From contig CAIRNC010000133.1 of NCBI GenBank assembly GCA_903879875.1, forward strand, positions 1 through 32,986: DNA of 32,986 bases, read 5' to 3'. This DNA is from an uncultured Bacteroidota bacterium (GTDB taxonomy: Bacteria > Bacteroidota > Bacteroidia > Flavobacteriales > Flavobacteriaceae). The notes under the pieces are model-generated. The model saw nothing but the letters and a program-made list of their open reading frames with translations. It had not been told where the DNA came from and did not search any database. Shown in pieces: positions 16,937-24,940 of the stretch. The position numbers and the translations under genes are program-made. Within the stretch, counting starts at the first letter, position 1. Each line of letters opens with the position of its first letter.

Positions 16937-18472
16937 ATGAAAAAAACAATTATCCTTCTAACCCTTTGCCTTATCGGCACACTATCTTTGGCACAACAAG
17001 CCCCAGCAATACAATGGCAGAAATGTTTGGGAGGAACAAATTATGAATGGGCTAACAGCATTCAACCCACTACCGATGGGGGCTGCATCATGGCGGGTTA
17101 TACTCAATCTACATATGGTGATGTTACAGGAAATCATGGGCAAAATGATGTATGGGTAGTGAAACTCAGCAACACAGGTAGTTTGCAATGGCAAAAATGC
17201 TTAGGAGGAGCAGGTGTTGATTGGGCATCAAGCATACAAATTACTACAGATGGAGGCTATATCATTGCAGGATTCACCAATTCTATCGATGGTGATTTGA
17301 CAGGAAGTCATGGCAATTATGATGCTTGGGTAATTAAAATCAGCAGTATTGGTTCGCTCCAATGGCAAAAAGCTTTGGGAGGCACAGCTGATGATTATGC
17401 AAATAGCATTCAATTAACTACCGATGGGGGCTACATCATGGCGGGATATACTTTATCTAACGATGGAGATGTTACCGGAAATCATGGAGCACAGGATGCA
17501 TGGGTAGTGAAACTCAGCAGCACGGGAAGCTTGCAATGGCAAAAAGCTTTGGGAGGAATAACTACTGATGAAGCTCTAAGCATTAAAAACACTAATGATG
17601 GTGGCTACATCTTAGCGGGCTTTACCTTTTCTAACAATGATGATGTTGCCGGAAATCATGGAGCACAAGATGCATGGGTAGTGAAACTCAGCAGCACGGG
17701 AAGCTTGCAATGGCAAAAAGCTTTGGGAGGAACAAGTGATGATCAAGCAAATAGTATTCAACCCACTCCTGATGGGGGCTACATCATGGCGGGATATACC
17801 GCTTCTATAGATGGTGATGTTACAGGAAATCATGGCTTTAGTGATTTTTGGGTAGTAAAACTCAGCAGTACGGGCAGTCTACAATGGCAAAAAAACATTG
17901 GCGGGACATATAATGAAGAAGCTAAAAGTATTCAACTTACTCCCGATGGGGGCTACATTATTGCGGGATATACATATTCTATCGATGGCGATGTCACCGG
18001 AAATCATGGAAGTTATGATGCTTGGGTAGTCAAACTCAATAGCACAGGCAGCGTGCAATGGCAAAATGCCTTGGGAGGAACAAGTAGTGATTATGCTAAC
18101 AGCATCCAACCTACGCCCGATGGGGGTTTTATCGTGGCGGGATATACTTATTCCGATAATGGTGATATAACAGGTAATCATGGTGATAGTGATGCTTGGG
18201 TTGTAAAACTAGGGTCAGAGTTGTCCACCACTGGATTTGTAAAAGAGGTAATAGTGGTGTTTCCTAACCCAGCCAAATCCCTACTCACCGTGCAAAACAA
18301 CCACCAAACGCCTTTCGAGAAAATAGTCATCACCGACCTTATGGGTAAAATAGTCTTAACCCAAACCGCCCCAACTTCGCAAGTAAATGTTGCCGCATTA
18401 GCCAATGGTTTGTACATTTTAACCGCCTTTTCCGGCGAGGAGCAATGGGTGAGCAAGTTTGTGAAAGAGTAA
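16937..18472 (+). CDS. Secreted seven-repeat (probable beta-propeller) protein with T9SS type A sorting domain
   Basis: A 511-residue protein: signal peptide MKKTIILLTLCLIGTLSLAQ, then seven tandem repeats of 58 residues (about 24-434), then a C-terminal T9SS type A domain (VVFPNPAKSLLTVQN, ITDLMGKIVLTQTA, LANGLYILTAFS). Each repeat follows the pattern SLQWQKALGG...A.SIQ.T.DGGYI.AGYT.S.DGDVTGNHG..DAWVVKL, so each has W-Q-K, DGG and DAWVVKL hallmarks. Seven four-stranded repeats suggest a seven-bladed propeller. Function is unknown; a surface binding role is plausible for such proteins. Repeats 3 and 4 share an 84-base stretch with one mismatch, indicating recent duplication or gene conversion. 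The stop is immediately followed by the 7-bp array of repeat island 3. Confidence 0.85.
   Translation: MKKTIILLTLCLIGTLSLAQQAPAIQWQKCLGGTNYEWANSIQPTTDGGCIMAGYTQSTYGDVTGNHGQNDVWVVKLSNTGSLQWQKCLGGAGVDWASSIQITTDGGYIIAGFTNSIDGDLTGSHGNYDAWVIKISSIGSLQWQKALGGTADDYANSIQLTTDGGYIMAGYTLSNDGDVTGNHGAQDAWVVKLSSTGSLQWQKALGGITTDEALSIKNTNDGGYILAGFTFSNNDDVAGNHGAQDAWVVKLSSTGSLQWQKALGGTSDDQANSIQPTPDGGYIMAGYTASIDGDVTGNHGFSDFWVVKLSSTGSLQWQKNIGGTYNEEAKSIQLTPDGGYIIAGYTYSIDGDVTGNHGSYDAWVVKLNSTGSVQWQNALGGTSSDYANSIQPTPDGGFIVAGYTYSDNGDITGNHGDSDAWVVKLGSELSTTGFVKEVIVVFPNPAKSLLTVQNNHQTPFEKIVITDLMGKIVLTQTAPTSQVNVAALANGLYILTAFSGEEQWVSKFVKE
17475..17732 (+). repeat. Near-identical tandem DNA repeat inside the seven-repeat gene
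   Basis: The segment 17475-17558 recurs at 17649-17732, offset by exactly 174 bases (58 codons), with one G/A difference. Other repeat units in the gene are more diverged, so this pair is the youngest. Confidence 0.8.
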
Positions 18473-18808
18473 TTTGGTTGTCGGTTGTTGGTTATCGGTT
18501 GTCGGTTGCAGAAGTAGGAGTGAGAAGGGTTATGAAGGTTTATGAGGTTTAGAAAATCAAAAATCTTCAATCGTTATTCAGCAATCTAAAATCAAAAAAA
18601 GGTTTATGAAATGCTTCGCCAGTTCGCTATCGCTTGGGTTCTCCTTCGTCAGCCAGACAAAAATAAACAATTAGTAACAGACCGTCATAGTAGTTTTTAC
18701 TATCACAGACAACCGACAACCGACAACCGACAACTGATAACCAACAACCTTTCCCTTGTAAACCGAAAACTTTTTTTATATTTGTTTCACTTATAAAAAT
18801 AGGGAAAC
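18473..18808. repeat. Repeat-rich intergenic island 3 with an inverted pair of 7-bp arrays
   Basis: Left array at 18476-18509: five GGTTGTC-type units, beginning three bases after the upstream stop codon. Right array at 18708-18749: six units, reading GACAACC and variants, which is the reverse complement of the left. Best match between arms is 26 of 27 bases (GGTTGTTGGTTATC, then G or A, then GTTGTCGGTTG). Between them lie AATC/AAAATC units like those of island 1 and the shared 20-base string TGAAATGCTTCGCCAGTTCG at 18607-18626. No ORF in the island looks genuine. The right part merges into the promoter of the S9 peptidase gene. Confidence 0.7.
18777..18784 (+). promoter_or_regulatory. -7 box (with -33 TTG) for the S9 peptidase gene
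   Basis: TATATTTG, an exact TAnnTTTG match, with a TTG at 18756-18758 spaced 18 bases upstream as expected for the Bacteroidetes -33 element. The ATG at 18809 follows after 24 bases. Confidence 0.65.
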
Positions 18809-20941
18809 ATGAACAAATTTCTGATACTTCTTTTGAGTTGTTTTGTAGCAACTTCTTCTTTTGGGCAATTGAAAAAACTAAGTTTAGACGATGCCGTAAT
18901 GCAACAAAACAAACTATTTAGAGCCGATAGACTGACCGCTTTTCAATGGATTCCGAATACAACGCGCTATACCTATATTGCCGATTCGGGTAAAAAATTA
19001 ATGACCGCCAATACTAAAGACACCAAAACCACCGAACTATTGTCGCTCTTGGAGCTCAACAAAGCCATTGGTGCCGATTTGAAAACGTTTTTCGGATTGG
19101 AGTGGACGAGTGCCAACACTTTTAAAATAGGCAGTGGCAGCAAACACTATCAATACAACACCGCTACAAAAACAGGAATATTGTTGTTTGAATTGCCCGA
19201 AAAAGCAGAAAACCCAACCTTTGATGCTACCAAAGAGCACCTTGCTTTTACAGAAGGAAACAACCTTTATTTGTTAAAAAACAAATCGGAAAGAGTAACC
19301 ATCACTAATGAAACGAACCCCAATATAGTTTCAGGACAATTTATTGCTAGAAATGAATTCGGTATAAAAGGGGGCATCTTTTGGTCGCCAAAAGCCAATT
19401 GTATTGCTTTCTATCAAAAAAACCAATCCGAAGTAGCCGATTATCCCTTGCTGGATATTACGGAAACGCCAGGCAAATTAGAGAATATCAAATATCCAAT
19501 GACGGGACAAAAAAGCGAAAAACCTCGTGTAGGCATTTATAATCTAGCAACCAACCAAACGGTTTTCATTACGCCAAAAGGCAATCCCGACGATTATTTA
19601 ACCAATCTTTCTTGGACACCAGACGAAAAACAGGTGGTTATTGCCGAGCTAAACAGAGGGCAAAACGACATGTCTTTAAATCTTTATGATGCACAAACAG
19701 GGGCTTTTGTTCGTAAGCTGCTTAATGAGAAAAACCCAAATTGGGTAGAGCCAGAGCATGCTGCTTATTTTCCGAACAACCAATCGAATAACTTTGTTTG
19801 GATAAGCGAAAAAAGCGGGTTCAACAATTTGTACTACTATACGATTGAAGGCAAATTGATCAAACAGTTGACCAATAACGCTTTTCCAGTGAGAGATATT
19901 CTAGGAAGCAATCCTTCTGGAAGTGAAATTTACTTTTCGTCAACGGGCGAAAATCCAACCAACATGTTAGCTTATAAAGTAGATTTAAAAGGCAAACAAA
20001 CCCTGATAGGCAAAGACCCAGGCGTTCATACTTTTGCGGCAAGCACCGATGGCAATTGGTTTTTTGATGAATATACCAATCATGCTACAACATACAAATC
20101 ATTGTTGTATGACAAAAATTTAAATGCTAAAGTGCTTCAAGAAAGCACCAATAAATATGACGGCTACGAAATGGGAACTGCAGAGATAAAAACCATTAAA
20201 GCTGCTGATGGCACCACAGATTTGTACACGAGACTTATTAAACCCAGCAACTTTGACGCCTCAAAAAAATATCCTGTTTTGGTCTATGTTTATGGTGGAC
20301 CACATGCACAAATGATTACCAATTCCTATCTTGATGGCGCAAGCCTTTGGATGTATTGGATGGCAGAACAAGGTTATTTGGTCTTTACGGTGGACAATCG
20401 GGGTTCCGACAATCGAGGATTTGCTTTTGAAAGTGTGATTCATGGTCGATTAGGCGTGAATGAAATCGACGACCAAATGAAAGGCGTGGACTATCTAAAA
20501 ACTTTGCCTTTTGTGGACAGCAATCGATTGGCGCTTCACGGATGGAGTTTTGGAGGATTCATGACCACTTCCATCATGTTGCGCAAACCCGATGTGTTTA
20601 AAGTTGGTGTTGCTGGCGGACCAGTAACCGATTGGAAATATTATGAAATCATGTATGGCGAACGTTATATGGACACCCCTGCCGAAAACCCTAAAGGATT
20701 TGAAGAAGCCAGCACCTTAAATTATGTAAAAGACCTAAAAGGCAAATTGCTACTTATTCACGGCACAAGTGATGATGTGGTCGTGATGCAAAACAACTTT
20801 TCGCTCATTAAAAAATTTGTGGAAACTCAAAAACAAGTCGATTTCTTTGCTTATCCAATGCACAAACACAATGTTACCGGAAAAGACCGCGTGCACTTGA
20901 TGACTAAGGTTTTGAACTATGTGATGGAGAATAATAAATAA
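18809..20941 (+). CDS. S9 family dipeptidyl-peptidase IV-like serine peptidase
   Basis: A 710-residue exported prolyl-oligopeptidase-fold enzyme. Signal peptide MNKFLILLLSCFVATSSFGQ; eight-bladed propeller-type N-terminal domain (about 30-470) with FWSPKANCIAFYQ; alpha/beta-hydrolase domain from about 480. Catalytic Ser580 lies in HGWSFGGF, the Asp in LLIHGTSDDVV (about 655), and the His in PMHKHNV near residue 690. These fit dipeptidyl-peptidase IV, which removes X-Pro or X-Ala dipeptides. The double-Glu motif that binds the free N-terminus in classical DPPIV is not evident; the equivalent place reads RNEFG (181-185), so exact specificity is uncertain. Periplasmic location is inferred from the signal peptide; I see no T9SS sorting signal. 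Confidence 0.88.
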   Translation: MNKFLILLLSCFVATSSFGQLKKLSLDDAVMQQNKLFRADRLTAFQWIPNTTRYTYIADSGKKLMTANTKDTKTTELLSLLELNKAIGADLKTFFGLEWTSANTFKIGSGSKHYQYNTATKTGILLFELPEKAENPTFDATKEHLAFTEGNNLYLLKNKSERVTITNETNPNIVSGQFIARNEFGIKGGIFWSPKANCIAFYQKNQSEVADYPLLDITETPGKLENIKYPMTGQKSEKPRVGIYNLATNQTVFITPKGNPDDYLTNLSWTPDEKQVVIAELNRGQNDMSLNLYDAQTGAFVRKLLNEKNPNWVEPEHAAYFPNNQSNNFVWISEKSGFNNLYYYTIEGKLIKQLTNNAFPVRDILGSNPSGSEIYFSSTGENPTNMLAYKVDLKGKQTLIGKDPGVHTFAASTDGNWFFDEYTNHATTYKSLLYDKNLNAKVLQESTNKYDGYEMGTAEIKTIKAADGTTDLYTRLIKPSNFDASKKYPVLVYVYGGPHAQMITNSYLDGASLWMYWMAEQGYLVFTVDNRGSDNRGFAFESVIHGRLGVNEIDDQMKGVDYLKTLPFVDSNRLALHGWSFGGFMTTSIMLRKPDVFKVGVAGGPVTDWKYYEIMYGERYMDTPAENPKGFEEASTLNYVKDLKGKLLLIHGTSDDVVVMQNNFSLIKKFVETQKQVDFFAYPMHKHNVTGKDRVHLMTKVLNYVMENNK

Positions 20942-20982
20942 GTTAAAGGTAACTTTAAAAGGGACTGTATAAAAATTGGAAT

Positions 20983-21339
20983 ATGAAAAAAATTCTTATA
21001 ACTATTTTTATCTTTTTAACTGTAATAATCTTAGTAGTTTTTATTTGGATAAATTTACCTTTTACAATTACAAGATATTATGATATAAAACGTGGAGAAA
21101 ATATAATTCAAAATGTACAGACCTATAAACAGAAAAATGGATTGCCAAATAATAATGAATGGAAAGTTCTTGAAATGTTAGGCTTTGAAAATAAGGTTGA
21201 TTATTTACAACCAGATTATTTTAAAATAAATGACGAAATATATGAGATAATTTATTTAGATGGTTTGGATGGTCCATTTTTAAAGTGGAATTCAAAAGAA
21301 AGAGTTTGGAAAATGGGAAATCCAAGTAAATACAAATAA
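20983..21339 (+). CDS. Small hypothetical membrane-anchored protein
   Basis: A 118-residue protein with one N-terminal hydrophobic segment (about residues 4-27, ILITIFIFLTVIILVVFIWI) and a soluble tail rich in Tyr, Asn, Lys and Glu (DIKRGENIIQNVQTYKQKNG, then DYFKINDEIYEIIYLDGLDG, ending near MGNPSKYK). I do not recognise a family. The pattern NGLPNNNEWKVLEMLGF resembles small flavobacterial exported proteins with pilin-like spacing, but this is weak. Its DNA is more AT-rich than the S9 gene 41 bases upstream. A short inverted repeat (TTAAAG, GTAA, CTTTAA at 20943-20958) lies between them. Confidence 0.6.
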   Translation: MKKILITIFIFLTVIILVVFIWINLPFTITRYYDIKRGENIIQNVQTYKQKNGLPNNNEWKVLEMLGFENKVDYLQPDYFKINDEIYEIIYLDGLDGPFLKWNSKERVWKMGNPSKYK

Positions 21340-21499
21340 GAAAATCTTGCTATAAACGCGGTTTAGGAAATTGGGGTTTTAGGGATTAATTTAAAGTTTG
21401 TTTTGTATTTTGAATTTCGGTGTTTAATCGAAAAGTTTCGAGCTTACAAATATCCAGAAATCCTTAAATCCTCAAAACGATAATAGGAAGATGAATAAG

Positions 21500-22171
21500 C
21501 TATTTCTTAATTCGCTTTCTCATTTCCTTAATCCAAATATTATATCCTTTGGTGTTCATGTGCAAGCTGTCGCTTTTGAAAATAGCGCCAATTGGTCTTT
21601 CGTTTTGAAGCATAAGATTCCAAATACTGATAAAATGAAGGTGTTTTTGCTTTTTGCAAAACTGCTCAATTTGATTGTTGGCAGCAATCATTCTATCGCG
21701 CATTTTCCATCGAAGCGGGCTGGGCTTTAAGGAAACGTAGTAAACATTTATCTTTGGAAACTTCATTCTGATGTGTTGGTAGAGTGTTTTAAATCGGTCA
21801 AAAACTACTTTTCCAGTAACGGTATCTGACGAAGCAACGTCGTTTTCGCCACAGTAAATAACGATGTTTTCGGGTTTATATTTTTCAAAAATAGTTGCCC
21901 GATACCGAATGACATCTAATAGTGTAGAACCCCCAAAAGCACGATTCAATGGTGCATATTCGGGCAAATCTTTTTCTAATGTTTTCCAATAAGTAAAGGA
22001 CGAACTTCCTATAAAAAGCGTTTTATAATGCGTGGGCATTTCAATGCTATCTTGTTTTTTGAAAGCTTGAATGTCTTTCCAAAAAGGCGGATTTTGCGCT
22101 GAGGCATTGGAAACGATAAACATTATCGAAATGCAAATAATTGCTTTAAAATGATTAATGTTAATTCTCAT
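21500..22171 (-). CDS. SGNH/GDSL-type hydrolase
   Basis: A 223-residue exported esterase-like enzyme. A signal sequence covers about residues 1-25 (ending SNASAQ). The four SGNH blocks are present: GSSS at 56-59 (nucleophile Ser in the first block), FGGS at 79-82, GEND at 108-111 (Asn110), and the D201-x-x-H204 dyad in SDSLHMN. Substrate is unknown; members deacetylate or hydrolyse esters of carbohydrates, lipids or thioesters. It is convergent with the small membrane-protein gene across about 160 bases, in which I see no clear terminator, and lies 74 bases downstream of gpsA in the same direction. Confidence 0.85.
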   Translation of the reverse strand: MRININHFKAIICISIMFIVSNASAQNPPFWKDIQAFKKQDSIEMPTHYKTLFIGSSSFTYWKTLEKDLPEYAPLNRAFGGSTLLDVIRYRATIFEKYKPENIVIYCGENDVASSDTVTGKVVFDRFKTLYQHIRMKFPKINVYYVSLKPSPLRWKMRDRMIAANNQIEQFCKKQKHLHFISIWNLMLQNERPIGAIFKSDSLHMNTKGYNIWIKEMRKRIKK

Positions 22172-22245
22172 TGGTGTAATTTTTAAGCAATTAATTCTAA
22201 TTCATTAGAATAGCAATTTGAAAATAAAGTGAGAAACTATTTAAC

Positions 22246-23241
22246 TTAGTCTAACCTATCAGTTAGCTTTTTAAATACTTTTTTAGCCTCTTTTCCTTCA
22301 TACAAAATACTATAAACAGCATCAATTATTGGCGTTTGTGCTTGGTATTCTTGATTGAGTTGGTAGGCACTTTTTGTAGCATAATAACCTTCTGCAACCA
22401 TGCTCATTTCCATTTGAGCGGCTTTGACGGTATAGCCTTTTCCAATCATGTTACCAAACATTCGATTTCTAGAAAAAACAGAATATCCAGTAACTAATAA
22501 ATCCCCTAAGTAAGCTGAATTATTAATGTTTCGTTTCATTTTATGTACTTTTCGGATAAATTTTTTCATTTCGCGAATGCTGTTGCTCATTAAAACCGAT
22601 TGAAAATTATCGCCATAGCCTAATCCGTGTGCCATTCCGGCTGCAATGGCATAAATATTTTTAAGCATAGCGGCATATTCGGTTCCAATAATATCATCGG
22701 TAATTTTGGCTTTTATGTAATTTCCAGATAAGCATTTGGCTACCATTCTAGCTTTATTCGGGTCTCCACAAGCAATAGTCAGGTACGACAAGCGCTCTAG
22801 CGCAACTTCTTCTGCATGGCAAGGCCCCGTAATGACACCTATATTATCATAAGGAATTTGATAGGTTTTATTAAAATGTTCCCCAACTATAAGACTTGTT
22901 TCAGGTACAATTCCTTTAATTGCTGAAAAGATGACTTTACCTTCTAGACTAGATGTCAATTTCTGTAATTCGTTATTTAAAAAAGCGGATGGAATGGCAA
23001 AAATGATATAATCGGCATAAGAAACAGCTTCATTTATATCGCTAGTTAGTTTTAATTTTTCAATATTAAACTCAACCGAACTTAAATAATTTGGGTTATG
23101 ATGCAACGTTTTTATATGTTCGATAGCCTCTTCATTACGCATGTACCAAGCTATTTCAGGTAGATTTACGCATAACATTTTAGCAATTGCTGTTGCCCAA
23201 CTACCTCCACCGATTACTGCAAATTTAGGATATACTGCCAT
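22246..23241 (-). CDS. gpsA: Glycerol-3-phosphate dehydrogenase [NAD(P)+]
   Basis: GpsA reduces dihydroxyacetone phosphate to sn-glycerol-3-phosphate, the backbone of phospholipids. The 331-residue protein starts MAVYPKFAVIGGGSWATAIAK, a Rossmann dinucleotide-binding loop. It has IIFAIPSAFL, the signature VITGPCHAEEVA (about residue 137), and GTEYAAMLKNIYAIAAGMAHGLGYGDN (about 187), containing the catalytic Lys. C-terminal NRMFGNMIGKGYTV and EGYYATKSAYQL are also typical. Length and motifs are intact. A -7 box lies 61 bases upstream. Confidence 0.95.
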   Translation of the reverse strand: MAVYPKFAVIGGGSWATAIAKMLCVNLPEIAWYMRNEEAIEHIKTLHHNPNYLSSVEFNIEKLKLTSDINEAVSYADYIIFAIPSAFLNNELQKLTSSLEGKVIFSAIKGIVPETSLIVGEHFNKTYQIPYDNIGVITGPCHAEEVALERLSYLTIACGDPNKARMVAKCLSGNYIKAKITDDIIGTEYAAMLKNIYAIAAGMAHGLGYGDNFQSVLMSNSIREMKKFIRKVHKMKRNINNSAYLGDLLVTGYSVFSRNRMFGNMIGKGYTVKAAQMEMSMVAEGYYATKSAYQLNQEYQAQTPIIDAVYSILYEGKEAKKVFKKLTDRLD

Positions 23242-23301
23242 TTTATTTTAAGTTTTAGTCTAAAGTAATGACCTATTCTTTTAGGGATTATTTAGAAGAA
23301 C

Positions 23302-23309
23302 CAAATGTA
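23302..23309 (-). promoter_or_regulatory. -7 box for gpsA
   Basis: Minus-strand TACATTTG, an exact TAnnTTTG match, 61 bases before the gpsA ATG. Confidence 0.5.
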
Positions 23310-23372
23310 CTTAATTTTGAAGAAAGAAAAAAAGAAACCAATTAGATATGATTATTTAGACTTTATATTATT

Positions 23373-23483
23373 ATGAAAAAAAACTTATATTTTTTGATTC
23401 TCAGCACCTATCTATTTCTATCCATCGCTGAAATACAAATGATTTTTAATCATAACAATAATAAGTATAACGCTTGTCTATAA
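23373..23483 (+). other. Possible 36-codon ORF resembling an isolated signal peptide
   Basis: Inside the 409-base region between gpsA and the M20 gene, an ATG-initiated frame of 36 codons begins MKKNLYFLILSTYLFLSIAE and ends at TAA (23481-23483). The first 20 residues look like a signal peptide; the rest (MIFNHNNNKYNACL) is Asn-rich. I see no TAnnTTTG box or other support directly upstream. It could be a relic of a decayed exported protein, a small membrane peptide, or chance in AT-rich DNA. The rest of this intergenic region holds only the two flanking promoters. Confidence 0.2.
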
Positions 23484-23566
23484 GACATTTTAAATTTCAT
23501 TTTGTACTAAATTGAAGTACATCCAAATCAGCTAAGTTCACTTCTATTATATTTCAACAAAATCAA

Positions 23567-23574
23567 TATATTTG
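23567..23574 (+). promoter_or_regulatory. -7 box for the M20-type amidohydrolase
   Basis: TATATTTG, an exact TAnnTTTG match, 77 bases before the preferred ATG at 23651, implying a leader of about 70 nt. Confidence 0.55.
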
Positions 23575-23650
23575 TTAAATAAATTATCACATGTAATCGC
23601 TTATTTAAACTTTGCTTTTTGATAAATTACAAATTAAAAACTACAACAAG

Positions 23651-24886
23651 ATGAAAATAAATGCTACCCGTCTTCAAAGTCATTTTGAAGCTATGAGTCT
23701 TATTGGAAAAATAGGTGATACTGGCACATGCCGACCAGCACATTCGCTTTTAGAAAAACAAGGATTTGAATTGGCTGCAACTTGGATGCAAGAAGCAGGT
23801 ATGACCACTCGGATTGATAATTTCGGAAATTTAATCGGGCGATTGGAAGGTAATAACCCAGAATTACCAATACTAATGATGGGTTCGCATCTCGATTCAC
23901 AACCTTATGGTGGTCGATTTGACGGGGTGGCAGGGGTTTTGTGTGCTATTGAAGTAGTTGCTACGATGCATGAAAACGGTTTTACGCCTGAAAGGAGTAT
24001 AGATGTAATTTCGTTTGCCGATGAAGAAGGCTGGCGTTTTAACAAAGGTATTTTTGGTTCGAGAGGAATTATTGGACGATTGGAAGAAGGCGAACTAGAA
24101 CGCACCGATAAAGACGGAATCACTAGAGCACAAGCGTTAATTGATTTTGGTTGTGATATTAATGGATTTGCAGCATCCGAATATAAATCAGGAAGTATCT
24201 TCTGTTTTCTTGAATTACACATTGAGCAAGGCCCCGTGTTAGACATGGCTAACAAGCCTATCGGCGTGGTCTCCGGAATTTCGGGACCTTTATGGTGGAC
24301 CGTAAAACTCAAAGGAATGGCGGGACATGCTGGTTCAGTGCCCATGCCTATTCGGAAAGATGCTATGGTAGGTGCCGCTGAAATCATTATTGCGTTAAAC
24401 AAAATTGCTACTCAAATTCCAGATGCACCAACGGTTGGAACGGTTGGAACACTAAATGTTTTTCCAGCATCTCGAAATATTATTGCCGAAGAAGTAAGTT
24501 TTACTATTGATCTTAGAGATATTGATTTAGAACGAAGAAACAAATATGAAAAGCAATTGCGAGACCGAATAGTAGCCATTACACAAAAACATCAACTCAC
24601 GTATGAAATTTCAGAAGACACCAATAGTGAGCCTCGCTATTGTGCCGGTTGGATAAAAAAAATCATACATAATGAATGTGAAAAACTCCAACTTGACGCC
24701 CCTGAATTGATGAGTGGGCCGTTTCATGATGCTTTGCCACTTTCTTACGTTTGTGATTATGGAATGATTTTTATTCGATGTAAAGACGGCATTAGCCACA
24801 ATCCGTTGGAATTTGCTTCTTATGAAGACTTAGCGCTTGGCGCAAATGTAATGGTTGGAACTGTTTTGTCTATATTGCAACAATAA
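23651..24886 (+). CDS. M20-type amidohydrolase (allantoate amidohydrolase / N-carbamoyl-L-amino-acid hydrolase family)
   Basis: A 411-residue dimetal enzyme of the hydantoinase/carbamoylase branch of M20. Metal ligands are visible: His80 in MMGSHLDSQPYGGRFDG, bridging Asp91, Glu125/Glu126 in FADEEG, His190 in LELHIEQGPVL, and a C-terminal His in GISHNPLEF (about 384). HIEQGP is diagnostic of this branch. The substrate cannot be read from the sequence: allantoate, ureidoglycolate and N-carbamoyl amino acids are all used by relatives, and no purine-degradation gene is nearby. The ATG at 23651 is preferred over an in-frame TTG at 23612 because the conserved part begins just after it and the TTG-encoded extension is low-complexity. 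A shared terminator follows. Confidence 0.85.
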   Translation: MKINATRLQSHFEAMSLIGKIGDTGTCRPAHSLLEKQGFELAATWMQEAGMTTRIDNFGNLIGRLEGNNPELPILMMGSHLDSQPYGGRFDGVAGVLCAIEVVATMHENGFTPERSIDVISFADEEGWRFNKGIFGSRGIIGRLEEGELERTDKDGITRAQALIDFGCDINGFAASEYKSGSIFCFLELHIEQGPVLDMANKPIGVVSGISGPLWWTVKLKGMAGHAGSVPMPIRKDAMVGAAEIIIALNKIATQIPDAPTVGTVGTLNVFPASRNIIAEEVSFTIDLRDIDLERRNKYEKQLRDRIVAITQKHQLTYEISEDTNSEPRYCAGWIKKIIHNECEKLQLDAPELMSGPFHDALPLSYVCDYGMIFIRCKDGISHNPLEFASYEDLALGANVMVGTVLSILQQ

Positions 24887-24920
24887 AAAAACTCGGCTGT
24901 TTTTTTAACAGCCGAGTTTT
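24887..24920. terminator. Bidirectional terminator between the M20 and M13 genes
   Basis: Stem AAAACTCGGCTGTT (to 24902) pairs with AACAGCCGAGTTTT (24907-24920) across a four-base T loop. A-rich and T-rich sides let it serve both convergent genes. Confidence 0.85.
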
Positions 24921-24940
24921 AATTTTCCTTTATTGGCTTA

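Noticed and set aside
17612..18181. Antisense frames with internal repeats opposite the seven-repeat gene
   Set aside because: They mirror the 174-base DNA repeat on the other strand; no start signals or family resemblance.
18476..18749. CRISPR-like array in repeat island 3
   Set aside because: Units are 7 bp and contiguous without spacers, and no cas gene is nearby.
18611..18796. Short ORF across the right 7-bp array (NRQ/TTD-type peptide)
   Set aside because: The peptide is a direct translation of the 7-bp repeat and overlaps the S9 promoter; such frames are repeat artefacts.
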